In this document: positions 51,621 through 60,247 of the stretch, one piece after another
Layout of the letters: every line of letters begins with the position of its first letter
Position numbering within the stretch: position 1 is the stretch's first letter
DNA from: Loigolactobacillus binensis
GTDB taxonomy: Bacteria; Bacillota; Bacilli; Lactobacillales; Lactobacillaceae
Reading direction: 5' to 3'
Length of the DNA stretch: 64,000 bases
Assembly: GCF_005405165.1 (NCBI RefSeq)
Contig: NZ_BJDN01000009.1
Location: forward strand, 12,800-76,799
Translations under genes and position numbers: made by a program
Notes under the pieces: generated by a model
What the model saw: only the letters and a program-made list of their open reading frames with translations
Databases searched by the model: none
What the model was told of the DNA's origin: nothing

Positions 51621-51636
51621 TGTGATTTATATCACT
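51621..51636. promoter_or_regulatory. CRP/FNR-family-like palindrome before the molybdoenzyme operon
   Basis: TGTGATTTATATCACT matches TGTGA-N6-TCACA except for the last base, with GTGAT-N4-ATCAC as a perfect inner palindrome. It lies 38 bp before the ATG. A CRP/FNR-family regulator of anaerobic genes could bind here; no promoter was fixed. Confidence 0.5.
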
Positions 51637-51673
51637 TAATTATTACTAAACGAATAGGTCAAAGGGAGGTTAA

Positions 51674-54343
51674 ATGATGGCGCAAACTAATTTTTTTGCG
51701 GCAACTAATGTGGTGGCTGGTTTAGAGTTGAATGATGCTAACAGTGCGTTAGTGGACGCACAGCAGCAGGCACAACCAAAAGATTCGATCAAGACGATCA
51801 AAACAGCTTGTCGGGCCTGTATTTCCAATTGTGGTGTGATCGCCACGGTTAAAAATGGCCGTGTGATTCACTTAGAAGGTAATCCAGAAGATCCAATGAG
51901 TAAAGGTCACATGTGCGCCAAAGGTTTATCGGGAATCCAAGCACTTTACAATCCCAATCGGAATAAGTATCCGTTGGTCCGTGTCGGGGCGCGCGGTGAA
52001 AACAAATGGAAACGAATTACTTGGACCACGGCGATTGACACGATTGCCCATAAGCTAATGGCAGCGCGGCGCGATTATGGTGCAGAAAGTGTTTTTTGTT
52101 CCACTGGTGGCGGCGGTAATCCAGAATTTTGGAGTATCTCCCGGTTTTGCAATATTTTTGGGACACCCAATTGGTTTGAACCAGGATGTGCGCAATGTTA
52201 CCTACCACGGATGTGTATCTACGACATGATGTATGGGGGGACCAATGCCAGTATTGCGGACTCCAACGCCCAAGAGGTTTATTTTGCCCACGATACGAAA
52301 ATGAAATGTTTGGTTTTATGGGGTGCGGATCCATCTTATTCTAGTCCCGCTATGGGCGGCAGTGCGCTAGTTGATCTGCGGGCCAAAGGGGTTAAAACCG
52401 TGGTTATTGATCCGCGGATGACACCGGATGCGGCTAAGGCCGATGTATGGTTGCCGGTACGGCCCGGTTCAGATGTGGCACTGCAATTAGCCTGGATCAA
52501 TTATATTATTGCGCATAAAGCCTATAACCATGATTTTGTATTGAAATGGACCAATTTACCTTATTTAGTTAATACTAAAACAAAAATGCAGTGGCGCGCA
52601 GCTAAAAGTGCTGATCCAAAACAACCGGACACGTTTATGGTTTGGGATAGAAAAACACAGTCTGCGCAACCACTAGCTTACCCGTGGAACGATGACTTAG
52701 ATGTTGCTTTAAGTGGCACTTATGTGATCAATGGTGTCACTTATAAAACGGGTTTTCAGTTACTTAAGGAGCGTGTGGCTGACTACACTTTAGCCAAAGC
52801 AGCGGCGTTATGTTGGGTTCCTGAAGCGAAGATCGAGGAAGCCATTTTGACTTTCATCAACAATATGCCTGGAGGTCTTTGTATTGGTGTTGCTACAGAT
52901 CAATCACCGAATTCGGCTCAGGCGGCGATGGCGGCCGGGATCATTGACATGCTAATGGGGGATGTTGAACGGCCAGGGGCATTGTTACAACGTTTCGGCA
53001 CTGCAGGTGCGACTAACATGATCGGTTATTGCGTACCCCCAGCGGCTTCAAAATTACCAGACGAGCAATTGAAAAAGCGTTTAGGTGGCAATGAGTATAA
53101 AGGGTTGCATATGTGGTTAGCGGCCCACGCACCAAGCGTGTTACATGCGATTGAAACTAGTGAACCCTATCCGTTACGTGTTTGGTTAGAGCGTTCTGGC
53201 AATAAGTTGGTCAACTTAGCCGACAGTAAACGCTGGGCGGCGGCCAGTAAAAAAGTCGATTTTATTGTCCATATGTATATGTACCCAACTTCTTTTTCGG
53301 CTTATGCAGATATGCTGTTGCCAACTGAAGAATGGTTAGAAACGGATATGATCGTGGAATCGTGTAATAAATTGATCGCACGGCAAGCTGTGACCCATAC
53401 TTGGGAAACAATGGACGAAACGATGATTTGGTCGAAATTAGCTAAGCGGTGTGCGGAATTAGGCCATGAAGGGTGCCAAAAAGCTTTTGATGCCGATTAT
53501 ATGGGCAGTGATCTGAAATATTGGGATTCAATGGAAGAATTGTTGGATGCCAACTTGAAGAATACAGGCTTCACGTGGCAGCAGTTAAAGCAGCAAGCAC
53601 CAGTGGCCTATATGAGTGAAGCTGACTACCGTAGCTATTATGTTTATTTACAAAAGGATCCGCAAACGGGTCAACCAAAGGGCTTTCCCACGCCATCAAA
53701 GAAGTGTGAACTCTACTTGGAACGCCTGATCACGTTAGGGCGAACCGGCCAACCATACAGTCATTGTGAATTACCGGCGGCCTCTCAGGATTATGATCCG
53801 CTACCGTATTATGAAGAACCCTATGAAAGTCCTTTAAAAGGTAGTCAGCTGGCCAAAAAATATCCGTTAGTCATGACTAATGGTCGGGTGCCTTATTTTC
53901 ATCATGGGACGTTACGCAATGCGGCCTGGACCCGTGAACTTTATCCAGCTCCTGAAGTTTGGGTTCATCCAGCCACCGCCAAAAAATTTGGTATTGCTGA
54001 TGATGATTGGATCTGGGTCGAGTCGTTACGTGGTAAAGTACGGGGCATCGCTAAAGTGACTACTGGGATCAACCCTGGAGCGGTGTATATGGAACGTTTC
54101 TGGAATCCGGAAACGTTAAATACCAAAACGCATGGCTGGCAGGAAATGAATGTTAACGTTCTGTCCCGTTCGCAGGCACCGTATAACGATGTTTTTGGAA
54201 CCTACACATTACGCGGTTATTTAGTTAATATCACTAAGGCCGACTCCGCACCTGAAGGCGTTTGGCTACAACCAAAGGACTTTAAACCTTGGTTAGCAAC
54301 GCCGAGTGCACCGACACCAGATATAACGAAAGGAGTAAAATAA
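51674..54343 (+). CDS. Molybdopterin oxidoreductase, DMSO reductase family catalytic subunit
   Basis: The 889-residue protein has an N-terminal [4Fe-4S] motif (C46, C49, C53, C81; CRACISNC, then GHMCAKG), the bis-MGD domains (GADPSYSSP, TVVIDPRMTPDAAKADVWLPV, split as VIDPRMTPDAAKADVWLPV), and a C-terminal cofactor-binding domain (VMTNGRVPYFHHGTLRNA, EVWVHPATAKKFGI). The Mo ligand should be a Cys in EPGCAQCYLPRMC (C172, C175 or C181). No Tat RR signal is present, so the enzyme is cytoplasmic. SD AAAGGGAGG precedes tandem ATGs (51674, 51677). The stop overlaps the ferredoxin gene. Substrate unknown: it could reduce a sulfur oxyanion, N- or S-oxide, or an aromatic compound. Moco genes are not in the window. 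Confidence 0.9.
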   Translation: MMAQTNFFAATNVVAGLELNDANSALVDAQQQAQPKDSIKTIKTACRACISNCGVIATVKNGRVIHLEGNPEDPMSKGHMCAKGLSGIQALYNPNRNKYPLVRVGARGENKWKRITWTTAIDTIAHKLMAARRDYGAESVFCSTGGGGNPEFWSISRFCNIFGTPNWFEPGCAQCYLPRMCIYDMMYGGTNASIADSNAQEVYFAHDTKMKCLVLWGADPSYSSPAMGGSALVDLRAKGVKTVVIDPRMTPDAAKADVWLPVRPGSDVALQLAWINYIIAHKAYNHDFVLKWTNLPYLVNTKTKMQWRAAKSADPKQPDTFMVWDRKTQSAQPLAYPWNDDLDVALSGTYVINGVTYKTGFQLLKERVADYTLAKAAALCWVPEAKIEEAILTFINNMPGGLCIGVATDQSPNSAQAAMAAGIIDMLMGDVERPGALLQRFGTAGATNMIGYCVPPAASKLPDEQLKKRLGGNEYKGLHMWLAAHAPSVLHAIETSEPYPLRVWLERSGNKLVNLADSKRWAAASKKVDFIVHMYMYPTSFSAYADMLLPTEEWLETDMIVESCNKLIARQAVTHTWETMDETMIWSKLAKRCAELGHEGCQKAFDADYMGSDLKYWDSMEELLDANLKNTGFTWQQLKQQAPVAYMSEADYRSYYVYLQKDPQTGQPKGFPTPSKKCELYLERLITLGRTGQPYSHCELPAASQDYDPLPYYEEPYESPLKGSQLAKKYPLVMTNGRVPYFHHGTLRNAAWTRELYPAPEVWVHPATAKKFGIADDDWIWVESLRGKVRGIAKVTTGINPGAVYMERFWNPETLNTKTHGWQEMNVNVLSRSQAPYNDVFGTYTLRGYLVNITKADSAPEGVWLQPKDFKPWLATPSAPTPDITKGVK

Positions 54344-54960
54344 TGAAAAAAATAACTTTTGTGATCGAAGTGGATCGGTGCATCGGCTGCAAAGGCTGCC
54401 AAATTGCTTGTAAATTGGAAAACCAATTAGGCCTAGGCACTATGCGCAATGAAATCAAAGAAATCGGGCCAACTGGCACCTACCCCAACATCCAAATGTA
54501 TTTTTTGCCGACAATGTGCCAGCAATGTGAAAATCCCGCTTGTGTCAAAGTTTGTCCCACCGGTGCCTGCCATGTTAATGAAGCCGACGGTACGATTCAA
54601 ATTGACCGGGATAAATGCATTGGTTGCGGTGCCTGCCGGCGTGCTTGTCCCTATGGTGCGATTTCATTTGATCAGGAGATGAATGTGGCGGATAAATGCA
54701 CTCTGTGTATTCAAAATCGTCGTCAAGGTGGCCTACCGGCGTGTGTCAAGAATTGTTCTGGTGGTGCACTACACGTTGGCGATATTAATGACCCGAATAG
54801 TGAAGTAGCTCGTTTGTTAGCCGCCGCTGGTGAAGATCACATCTATAGTTTACGCGACTTTGGTAATCATCCGTCAGTACGTTATATTTTGAAAAATGAT
54901 AAATGGCAAGATGTTTTACCCCAAGATTGTGTCGGTGTGAGAAGGGGGCGGCAGGGATGA
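54343..54960 (+). CDS. Four-cluster ferredoxin subunit of the molybdoenzyme (DmsB/PhsB type)
   Basis: The 205-residue protein carries 16 motif Cys in four groups: CIGCKGCQIAC (13-23), CQQCENPACVKVC with PTGAC, CIGCGACRRAC, and CTLCIQNRRQ with ACVKNC. This is the electron-transfer subunit arrangement of DMSO/polysulfide reductases, with four [4Fe-4S] clusters. It should link the Mo subunit to the AsrA part of the next gene. ATG 54343 overlaps the preceding stop by one base (TAATG), with SD AAAGGAG. No signal peptide. Confidence 0.93.
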   Translation: MKKITFVIEVDRCIGCKGCQIACKLENQLGLGTMRNEIKEIGPTGTYPNIQMYFLPTMCQQCENPACVKVCPTGACHVNEADGTIQIDRDKCIGCGACRRACPYGAISFDQEMNVADKCTLCIQNRRQGGLPACVKNCSGGALHVGDINDPNSEVARLLAAAGEDHIYSLRDFGNHPSVRYILKNDKWQDVLPQDCVGVRRGRQG

Positions 54961-56630
54961 CAGCAATTAATGATGTAGCTGTCCAGCAAAATCGGCAGCA
55001 GTTCTATCTGTTTTTAGCCCGCTTATATGAGCACGAGGTTTCGCCGGCTCTTTTGCGGCAATTAAGGCAATTGACTTACCCTACCGCTTGTGGTGAGGTT
55101 ACGCTGCAGGCTGGTTATGATCAGATCCATACTTTTTTAACCGCTAATTCGCATGTGGATGCAATTGATGATCTCGCCGTTGACTATGCGAAAGTTTTCT
55201 TAGCAGCAGGGGAACCAAAAGGGAAGGCCGCCTTTCCCTATGAATCTGTCTATACCAGTAAGCAAAAATTGATCATGCAGGAAGCTTGGGAGCAGGTTCA
55301 GGCCGAGTATGCTGCGGCCGGCCTAGCACTTGTTACGGAACAAACAGATATTAAAGAAGATCATATTGCGGTGGAACTGAAATTTATGGCGCATTTAGTG
55401 CGTACAGAAGCTAGCTTAGCGCAGCAACAAATCTTTTTGCACCGGCATTTATTGAATTGGGTGCCGCAATTTTGTCAAGATATTGCCCGCTATAGTCGGA
55501 CAACTTTTTATCCCGGTGTCGCCAAGTTAACGCTCGGCTTTTTACAAATGGAAGCTAAATTACTGGTTACGGCTGATGCCCCGGCGCCCAAACCACCGAG
55601 TTATGCCTTAAGTTACGCGGCAATGGACCAAATTATCAGTCAATGGCAGGAACATTATCATGTTTACGCGCCTAAATTAATGGCTAGTCGTAATCCTGAT
55701 CAACCTGAATTAGTTCGTTTTGGTGAAATTAATTCGGTTAAAGAGATCGTAACGGATCGCCAGTCCGATTTTTCGGCTAAAGAAATTTATTATCCGATCA
55801 TGCAGACCCTATTTTATTTCAACCAAAATGGCTGTCAGGAAAGCCAGTTAACTGACGATAAGGATATTATTCTGTTTTTACACCCGTGTGATATCAATGC
55901 CTTAAAACGAACCGACAATATTTTTCTGAAAAATGGCGGCAATGAGGATATTTATTACAAGCGATTGCGTGACAAATTAAAAATCGTGTTGTTGGAATGT
56001 GAGCAAAGTTTGCCTAATTGTTTCTGCGTTTCCATGCATACTAATGTCAGTCACAACTACAGCCTGGCGGTTCGTCTAGGTACCGATGGCGTTCAAGTCC
56101 AAGTCCAGGATCCTAGTTTAGCGGCTGCCTTTTCCGGAATGCAACCTAGTCAATTTACCCCGAAATTTGTCACCGCAAATAAGCAAAAAGCGGTACTGCC
56201 TGAGATCAATAATACAGCTGAATTGAAATTGGCGGGACACTTGGATTATTGGCATAAGTTTGACAATAATTGTATTGGTTGTGGTGGTTGCAATACGGTT
56301 TGTCCAACTTGTACTTGTTTCGATACCACCGATGTCCGTTATAACGAAACTAGCCCAGATGGGGAACGCCGTCGGGTTTGGTCATCTTGCATGTTGGATA
56401 GCTTTACCCGCACGGCTGGTGGCCGGTGTGTGCGGAAAACACCAGGCGCTAATATGCGTTTCAAAGTACTCCATAAAGTTTATGATTACCGGCAACGTTT
56501 CGGTGGCAGTGAGAATATGTGTGTTGGCTGCGGTCGCTGTATCGCCCGCTGTCCTCAGGATATTTCTGTTTTGGACACGATCAATGAGTTTCATGATGCG
56601 CTAGAAAAAGCAAAAAGCGAGGTGCAATAA
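54957..56630 (+). CDS. asrA: TorD-type chaperone fused to anaerobic sulfite reductase subunit A
   Basis: The 557-residue protein has two parts. Residues 1-203 are a TorD/DmsD-type all-helical chaperone (QFYLFLARLYEHEVSP, DDLAVDYAKVFLA, PYESVY, EDHIAVELKFMAHL), which normally inserts Moco into a partner enzyme. After a PAPKPP linker (about 207-214), residues 222-557 are AsrA: YYPIMQTLFYFN, HPCDINALKRTD, LLECEQSLPNCFCVSM, then two ferredoxin motifs, CIGCGGCNTVCPTCTCF and CVGCGRCIARCPQD, and KVLHKVYDYR. AsrA transfers electrons from AsrB. I know no standard protein with this fusion. ATG 54957 overlaps the previous stop (ATGA). No asrC follows. Confidence 0.92.
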   Translation: MTAINDVAVQQNRQQFYLFLARLYEHEVSPALLRQLRQLTYPTACGEVTLQAGYDQIHTFLTANSHVDAIDDLAVDYAKVFLAAGEPKGKAAFPYESVYTSKQKLIMQEAWEQVQAEYAAAGLALVTEQTDIKEDHIAVELKFMAHLVRTEASLAQQQIFLHRHLLNWVPQFCQDIARYSRTTFYPGVAKLTLGFLQMEAKLLVTADAPAPKPPSYALSYAAMDQIISQWQEHYHVYAPKLMASRNPDQPELVRFGEINSVKEIVTDRQSDFSAKEIYYPIMQTLFYFNQNGCQESQLTDDKDIILFLHPCDINALKRTDNIFLKNGGNEDIYYKRLRDKLKIVLLECEQSLPNCFCVSMHTNVSHNYSLAVRLGTDGVQVQVQDPSLAAAFSGMQPSQFTPKFVTANKQKAVLPEINNTAELKLAGHLDYWHKFDNNCIGCGGCNTVCPTCTCFDTTDVRYNETSPDGERRRVWSSCMLDSFTRTAGGRCVRKTPGANMRFKVLHKVYDYRQRFGGSENMCVGCGRCIARCPQDISVLDTINEFHDALEKAKSEVQ

Positions 56631-56631
56631 C

Positions 56632-57420
56632 GTGGAAAATATAATGTTGCCCCAAGCCCATAAAATTTTAAAAGTTTTGCGGGAAACGCAAGCGGAATAT
56701 ACCTTTCGGGTTGCTTACGATCGGCCGACTGCTTACAATCAATTTTTCCAGCTGTCGATCCCTAAAATTGGGGAAGCGCCGATCTCGATCAGCGGTCGCG
56801 GTGTCGGTTATCTGGAATTTACGATCCGTAAAACCGGTCGGCTGACCAACGGTATTTTTGGGTTAGGGCCTAATGATACTTTGTTTATGCGCGGGCCTTA
56901 CGGTAATAGTTTCCCAGTCGCCGATTTTGAAGGCAAAGATTTAGTTGTGATCTGTGGTGGTACTGGGATGGCGCCTTTGAAAACGATCTTGAATCATTTT
57001 TATGATCATCCAGCGATTGCCCGCTCGGTGCATTTGATCACAGGTTTTAAGGATGTCAATGCGGTGTTATTTAGTGATGAACTCGCTAAGTTTGCCCAGA
57101 AATTTCATACGATTTATTGCTTAGATAATATGGAAGCGCCAGGATTTCACCAAGGCTTCGTGACGCAATATATCAAAGAAATTCCTTTCGCTGATTTTGC
57201 CGATTATAACGTGGCGATCGTTGGGCCGCCGGTCATGATGGGACTGGCGGCCCAGGAATGCCTGGCCAATGGCGCCCAAGAAGATAAAATCTGGGTGTCG
57301 TTTGAACGCCGCATGTCTTGTGGTGTCGGCAAATGTGGTCACTGCAAGATCAACGGTACTTACGTTTGTTTAGACGGACCAGTGTTCAATTACACCAAGG
57401 CTAAAAATCTGTTTGACTAA
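56632..57420 (+). CDS. asrB: Anaerobic sulfite reductase subunit B-type FAD/NAD(P)H reductase
   Basis: The 262-residue protein matches AsrB: FAD-binding barrel (FFQLSIPKIGEAPISISGRG), NAD(P)H domain (VVICGGTGMAPLKTIL), GPPVMMGLA, and a C-terminal [2Fe-2S] site in FERRMSCGVGKCGHCKINGTY-type sequence (SCGVGKCGHCKI, then YVCLDGPVF). It oxidises NAD(P)H and passes electrons to AsrA; the pair also resembles the beta/gamma subunits of archaeal sulfhydrogenases. GTG 56632 with SD GAGGTG starts one base after asrA; an ATG lies at 56644. Last gene of the operon, followed by a terminator at 57474. Confidence 0.93.
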   Translation: MENIMLPQAHKILKVLRETQAEYTFRVAYDRPTAYNQFFQLSIPKIGEAPISISGRGVGYLEFTIRKTGRLTNGIFGLGPNDTLFMRGPYGNSFPVADFEGKDLVVICGGTGMAPLKTILNHFYDHPAIARSVHLITGFKDVNAVLFSDELAKFAQKFHTIYCLDNMEAPGFHQGFVTQYIKEIPFADFADYNVAIVGPPVMMGLAAQECLANGAQEDKIWVSFERRMSCGVGKCGHCKINGTYVCLDGPVFNYTKAKNLFD

Positions 57421-57473
57421 AGTTGCCGTTATTTCGGGTGGTCATTTTAAATTTAGGTCGAATCTATTGGCCA

Positions 57474-57520
57474 AAAAATGGTGGTAAAAATAGTGTGCAA
57501 CTACTTTTACCACCATTTTT
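57474..57520 (+). terminator. Terminator of the molybdoenzyme operon
   Basis: AAAAATGGTGGTAAAAATAGT (57474-57494 region) pairs with ACTACTTTTACCACCATTTTT (57500-57520) with one mismatch and a 5-nt loop. It resembles the other long A/T-flanked palindromes in this window, although its core is GGTGGTAAAA. Confidence 0.85.
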
Positions 57521-57648
57521 GTCTGCTCTATATTATGTTGATGCTGTAAGTTGGACCAACAATATTCAACTATTCGTAACCGTATTTGCAGCCGCTCAGC
57601 GGCAATGATACTATTTAGCTATAGCAATTAATTAATGGGGTGGAAAAT

Positions 57649-58272
57649 TTGACCGAATTTTATTTTATTCGGCACGGTGTGACATCAATGAATCAGCAGC
57701 ATCGTTTCTGTGGTAGTGGCATTGACGTGCCTTTAGCGCCAATAGGTGTTGCTGGTGCGCGCCAGGCGGGCCAGTTTTTGCAGAATGTGGCCTTTGCCCA
57801 TGCTTATTCATCACCCTTACAACGGGCACAAGCAACGTTGGCGAATGTGTTGGCGTTGAATCAAAATCCCCGCGTACCAACGGTGATTTTGCCGGATCTA
57901 CGGGAGATTGATCTCGGCGATTGGGATGGTGACGTGCTGGCGGAGCACCAGGCTGAAATTCAGTGTCAATATTATTTTAAGCGGCCAGAGCAGTTTGATG
58001 CCAGTGTGATCCATGCTGAAGGTTACACCGACTTAGAACAGCGTGGGCGGCGAGCTTTATTGCAGATCTTTCAGGCCGACCCCACCGGTAATGTGCTGAT
58101 CGCCAGTCACGGCGTCTTTTTGATGACATTATTGCAACGGGTCTTAGGTGTTCCATTGGCAGCGATTCGGCAGCATGGACTATTGGCTAATGCTAGCGTG
58201 ACCCAACTTAGCAGCAGTGATGGCACGCATTTTACCAAGCAATTATGGAACGATACTAGCTTTATCAAATAA
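57649..58272 (+). CDS. Histidine phosphatase family protein
   Basis: The 207-residue enzyme has the catalytic FYFIRHGVTSMN motif (His phosphorylated), SSPLQRAQATL, the acid-donor region LREIDLGDWDG, and a second catalytic His in ASHGVFLM. It belongs to the phosphoglycerate mutase-like superfamily; members dephosphorylate sugar phosphates, nucleotides or cobalamin precursors. TTG 57649 is chosen because GGGGTGG lies 7 nt upstream and the product starts as usual (TEFYFIRHG); GTG 57640 sits inside that SD. The HAD gene 17 bp downstream is probably co-transcribed. Confidence 0.88.
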   Translation: MTEFYFIRHGVTSMNQQHRFCGSGIDVPLAPIGVAGARQAGQFLQNVAFAHAYSSPLQRAQATLANVLALNQNPRVPTVILPDLREIDLGDWDGDVLAEHQAEIQCQYYFKRPEQFDASVIHAEGYTDLEQRGRRALLQIFQADPTGNVLIASHGVFLMTLLQRVLGVPLAAIRQHGLLANASVTQLSSSDGTHFTKQLWNDTSFIK

Positions 58273-58289
58273 ATTTTGGGGGACTTAAC

Positions 58290-59102
58290 GTGATAAAAAT
58301 AATTGCCATCGACATTGATAAAACTTTGTTAACTTCACAAAATGAATTGGCACCGGCAACGATTAAGGCCGTTAAGGCGGCTACAGCACAAGGAATCAAG
58401 GTCGTGTTGTGCACCGGCCGACCGCTGATTGGGGTCGCAAGCTTTTTGACCCAGTTAGGCCTGGCAGCGCAGGATGCTGAGTACGTGATCACATTTAACG
58501 GCGCTTCGGTACAGACCACCAGTGGGCAAATTCTGGCGGAAGAAGCATTGGACTACGCGGATTATACGGAATTAGAAGCCTTGGCGCGGCGGTTAAAGCT
58601 CCACTTTCAAATTGAAAATAATCAGCGTTTATACACCGCTAATCGTGATCTCGGTCAATACACGATCTACGAATCTTATTTAGTAGCGATTCCGGTTTCT
58701 TATCGAACACCAGAAGAAATGCGGGAAGTGCTGATGCCGAAGGGGATGTTCATTGACACACCGGAATTGATCACAGCAGCATTGGCTAACAAGGCTGAAT
58801 TTGCGCCATTTATGCAGCGGTTTAACTTCATGCGGAGCGCGCCCTTCTTCCTTGAAGTCACCCGTAAAAACGTTAATAAAGGTCATGCGGTGGCTAAATT
58901 AGCGGAACAATTAGGTCTAACGGCGGCCAATGTCATGGCGATCGGTGATCAAGGCAATGATTTAAGCATGATCGAATATGCCGTTACTGGGGTGGCGATG
59001 GGTAACGCGATCGCTAGTGTTAAGGCTGCGGCCCAACAAGTTACCAGTGATAATGATCACGATGGGGTTGCACAGGCCATTGAAAAATGGGCATTGCAGT
59101 AG
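58290..59102 (+). CDS. Cof-type HAD-IIB family phosphatase
   Basis: The 270-residue enzyme has HAD motif I IAIDIDKTLLTS (DxD variant with the nucleophile Asp), motif II VLCTGRP, Lys in NVNKGHAVAKLAE, and motif IV AIGDQGNDLSMIEYA, with a C2-type cap domain between about 85 and 190. It dephosphorylates sugar phosphates, flavin or pyridoxal phosphates; substrate unknown. Substitution in motif I (DIDKT for the more usual DLDGT) is common. GTG 58290 follows SD GGGGGA. It ends before a strong bidirectional terminator. Confidence 0.9.
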   Translation: MIKIIAIDIDKTLLTSQNELAPATIKAVKAATAQGIKVVLCTGRPLIGVASFLTQLGLAAQDAEYVITFNGASVQTTSGQILAEEALDYADYTELEALARRLKLHFQIENNQRLYTANRDLGQYTIYESYLVAIPVSYRTPEEMREVLMPKGMFIDTPELITAALANKAEFAPFMQRFNFMRSAPFFLEVTRKNVNKGHAVAKLAEQLGLTAANVMAIGDQGNDLSMIEYAVTGVAMGNAIASVKAAAQQVTSDNDHDGVAQAIEKWALQ

Positions 59103-59111
59103 AAAAATATA

Positions 59112-59155
59112 AAAGGCAGCTGCTCCGTTTAGAAAACGACGGAACAGCTGCCTTT
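59112..59155. terminator. Bidirectional terminator between HAD and GT8 genes
   Basis: AAAGGCAGCTG (59112-59122) pairs with CAGCTGCCTTT (59145-59155), with an inner TCCGT/ACGGA stem. A run on the A side serves the minus-strand gene and a T side the plus-strand gene. Confidence 0.9.
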
Positions 59156-60026
59156 AAGCTTTTTTAGCTTGGCGGTGATGGGGTTGATTAAGGGCTTTTA
59201 ATTTTATTTTCTGGACGAGTGGTTGATAGGCGTTAAAGGCGGCCGCGGCCGGATGATTATCTGCTGGTTTCCAGGGCTTACGGTAACCGGAATAATGCAA
59301 TAAAACCGGCGCCTGCCGGGCGGCCTCGTTATGCCGCTCTTCAACAGGATCACGGTGCTTTTGCTCGCGCCAAATCAAGCGCGACTGCGCATTATATTTA
59401 GGGTGAAGACGTAGCCAATGATCGGCAAGAATTGCATTAAGCGCATCCTGATCATGATAACGTAATTGCTTAGGGTGCTCAGCGATAAAGGTTTTAACTT
59501 GTTGGGAAATCTGCTGTTGCCGCCAACGCTGAACGTCGATCAGCATTAAACCTGAATTGAAATAACGTGCCTGCTGATGAGGCACTCCCATTTGGGTCAA
59601 CCGGGCTTCCACATAACCAGCATCTTCGACGGCCCCAATAATATTACCGTGCAGGTCTTGTTGCCATAATGGTCGTAAGTCACCCCGACAGATCATATCG
59701 CAATCTAAATAAAGTAAGCAGTGGTGTTGCCGCAAAGTTTCCGGCAGATCAATCCGGTAGTAAGCTGCTTGAATGATCCGTTGATTAGTGGCAGCGTGGG
59801 TGTAGCTGCGCGAATCAACATGTAAAAAGCTAATTTGCCGACAATTTGAATATTGCTGACACAGTGCATTAAGGTAACGATGATCAAGGGGCCATAAATG
59901 ATCATCAATAATAAAAAACTCAAAAGTGACCGCCGGATTTTGTTCCAAAATCGAAACGTACAAAGTCATTAACGGCGTACAGAATTCGTGGTTAGAAGTC
60001 GAAGCGATTTTGATGGTTATGGACAT
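59154..60026 (-). CDS. Family 8 glycosyltransferase
   Basis: The 290-residue retaining GT8 enzyme has SITIKIASTSNHEFCTPLMT at the start, the metal-binding DxD in LLYLDCDMICRGDL, YFNSGLMLIDVQRWR, HDQDALNAILADHW, and LHYSGYRKPWKP. These are the donor- and acceptor-site landmarks of LgtC/GspA-like transferases using UDP-glucose or UDP-galactose. Soluble, basic C-terminus. ATG 60026 follows AAAGGCGG; the frame from 60047 adds seven residues. Acceptor likely a wall or surface glycan. Confidence 0.9.
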   Translation of the reverse strand: MSITIKIASTSNHEFCTPLMTLYVSILEQNPAVTFEFFIIDDHLWPLDHRYLNALCQQYSNCRQISFLHVDSRSYTHAATNQRIIQAAYYRIDLPETLRQHHCLLYLDCDMICRGDLRPLWQQDLHGNIIGAVEDAGYVEARLTQMGVPHQQARYFNSGLMLIDVQRWRQQQISQQVKTFIAEHPKQLRYHDQDALNAILADHWLRLHPKYNAQSRLIWREQKHRDPVEERHNEAARQAPVLLHYSGYRKPWKPADNHPAAAAFNAYQPLVQKIKLKALNQPHHRQAKKA

Positions 60027-60247
60027 CGTAAAGACCGCCTTTCCCATGAAATAGTTACCTTAATTATCGGCGCTAGCATAGGTAAAAACAAATAATATAC
60101 ATACGTAATCAATTATTTATTTAGGTCACGTTTAGCGCAGTAAGAGAAGTCGACTTTTAACCACGATTTAAGGCATATTCATTGCAATAAGCGCTTCAAA
60201 CCCTGTATGTTAAGGCTAATCAAAGTTTAATGAAAGGGGTGGTAGCA

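Noticed and set aside
56632..57420. Complete anaerobic sulfite reductase (asrABC) operon
   Set aside because: No siroheme/4Fe-4S AsrC follows; a terminator and unrelated phosphatase genes come next.
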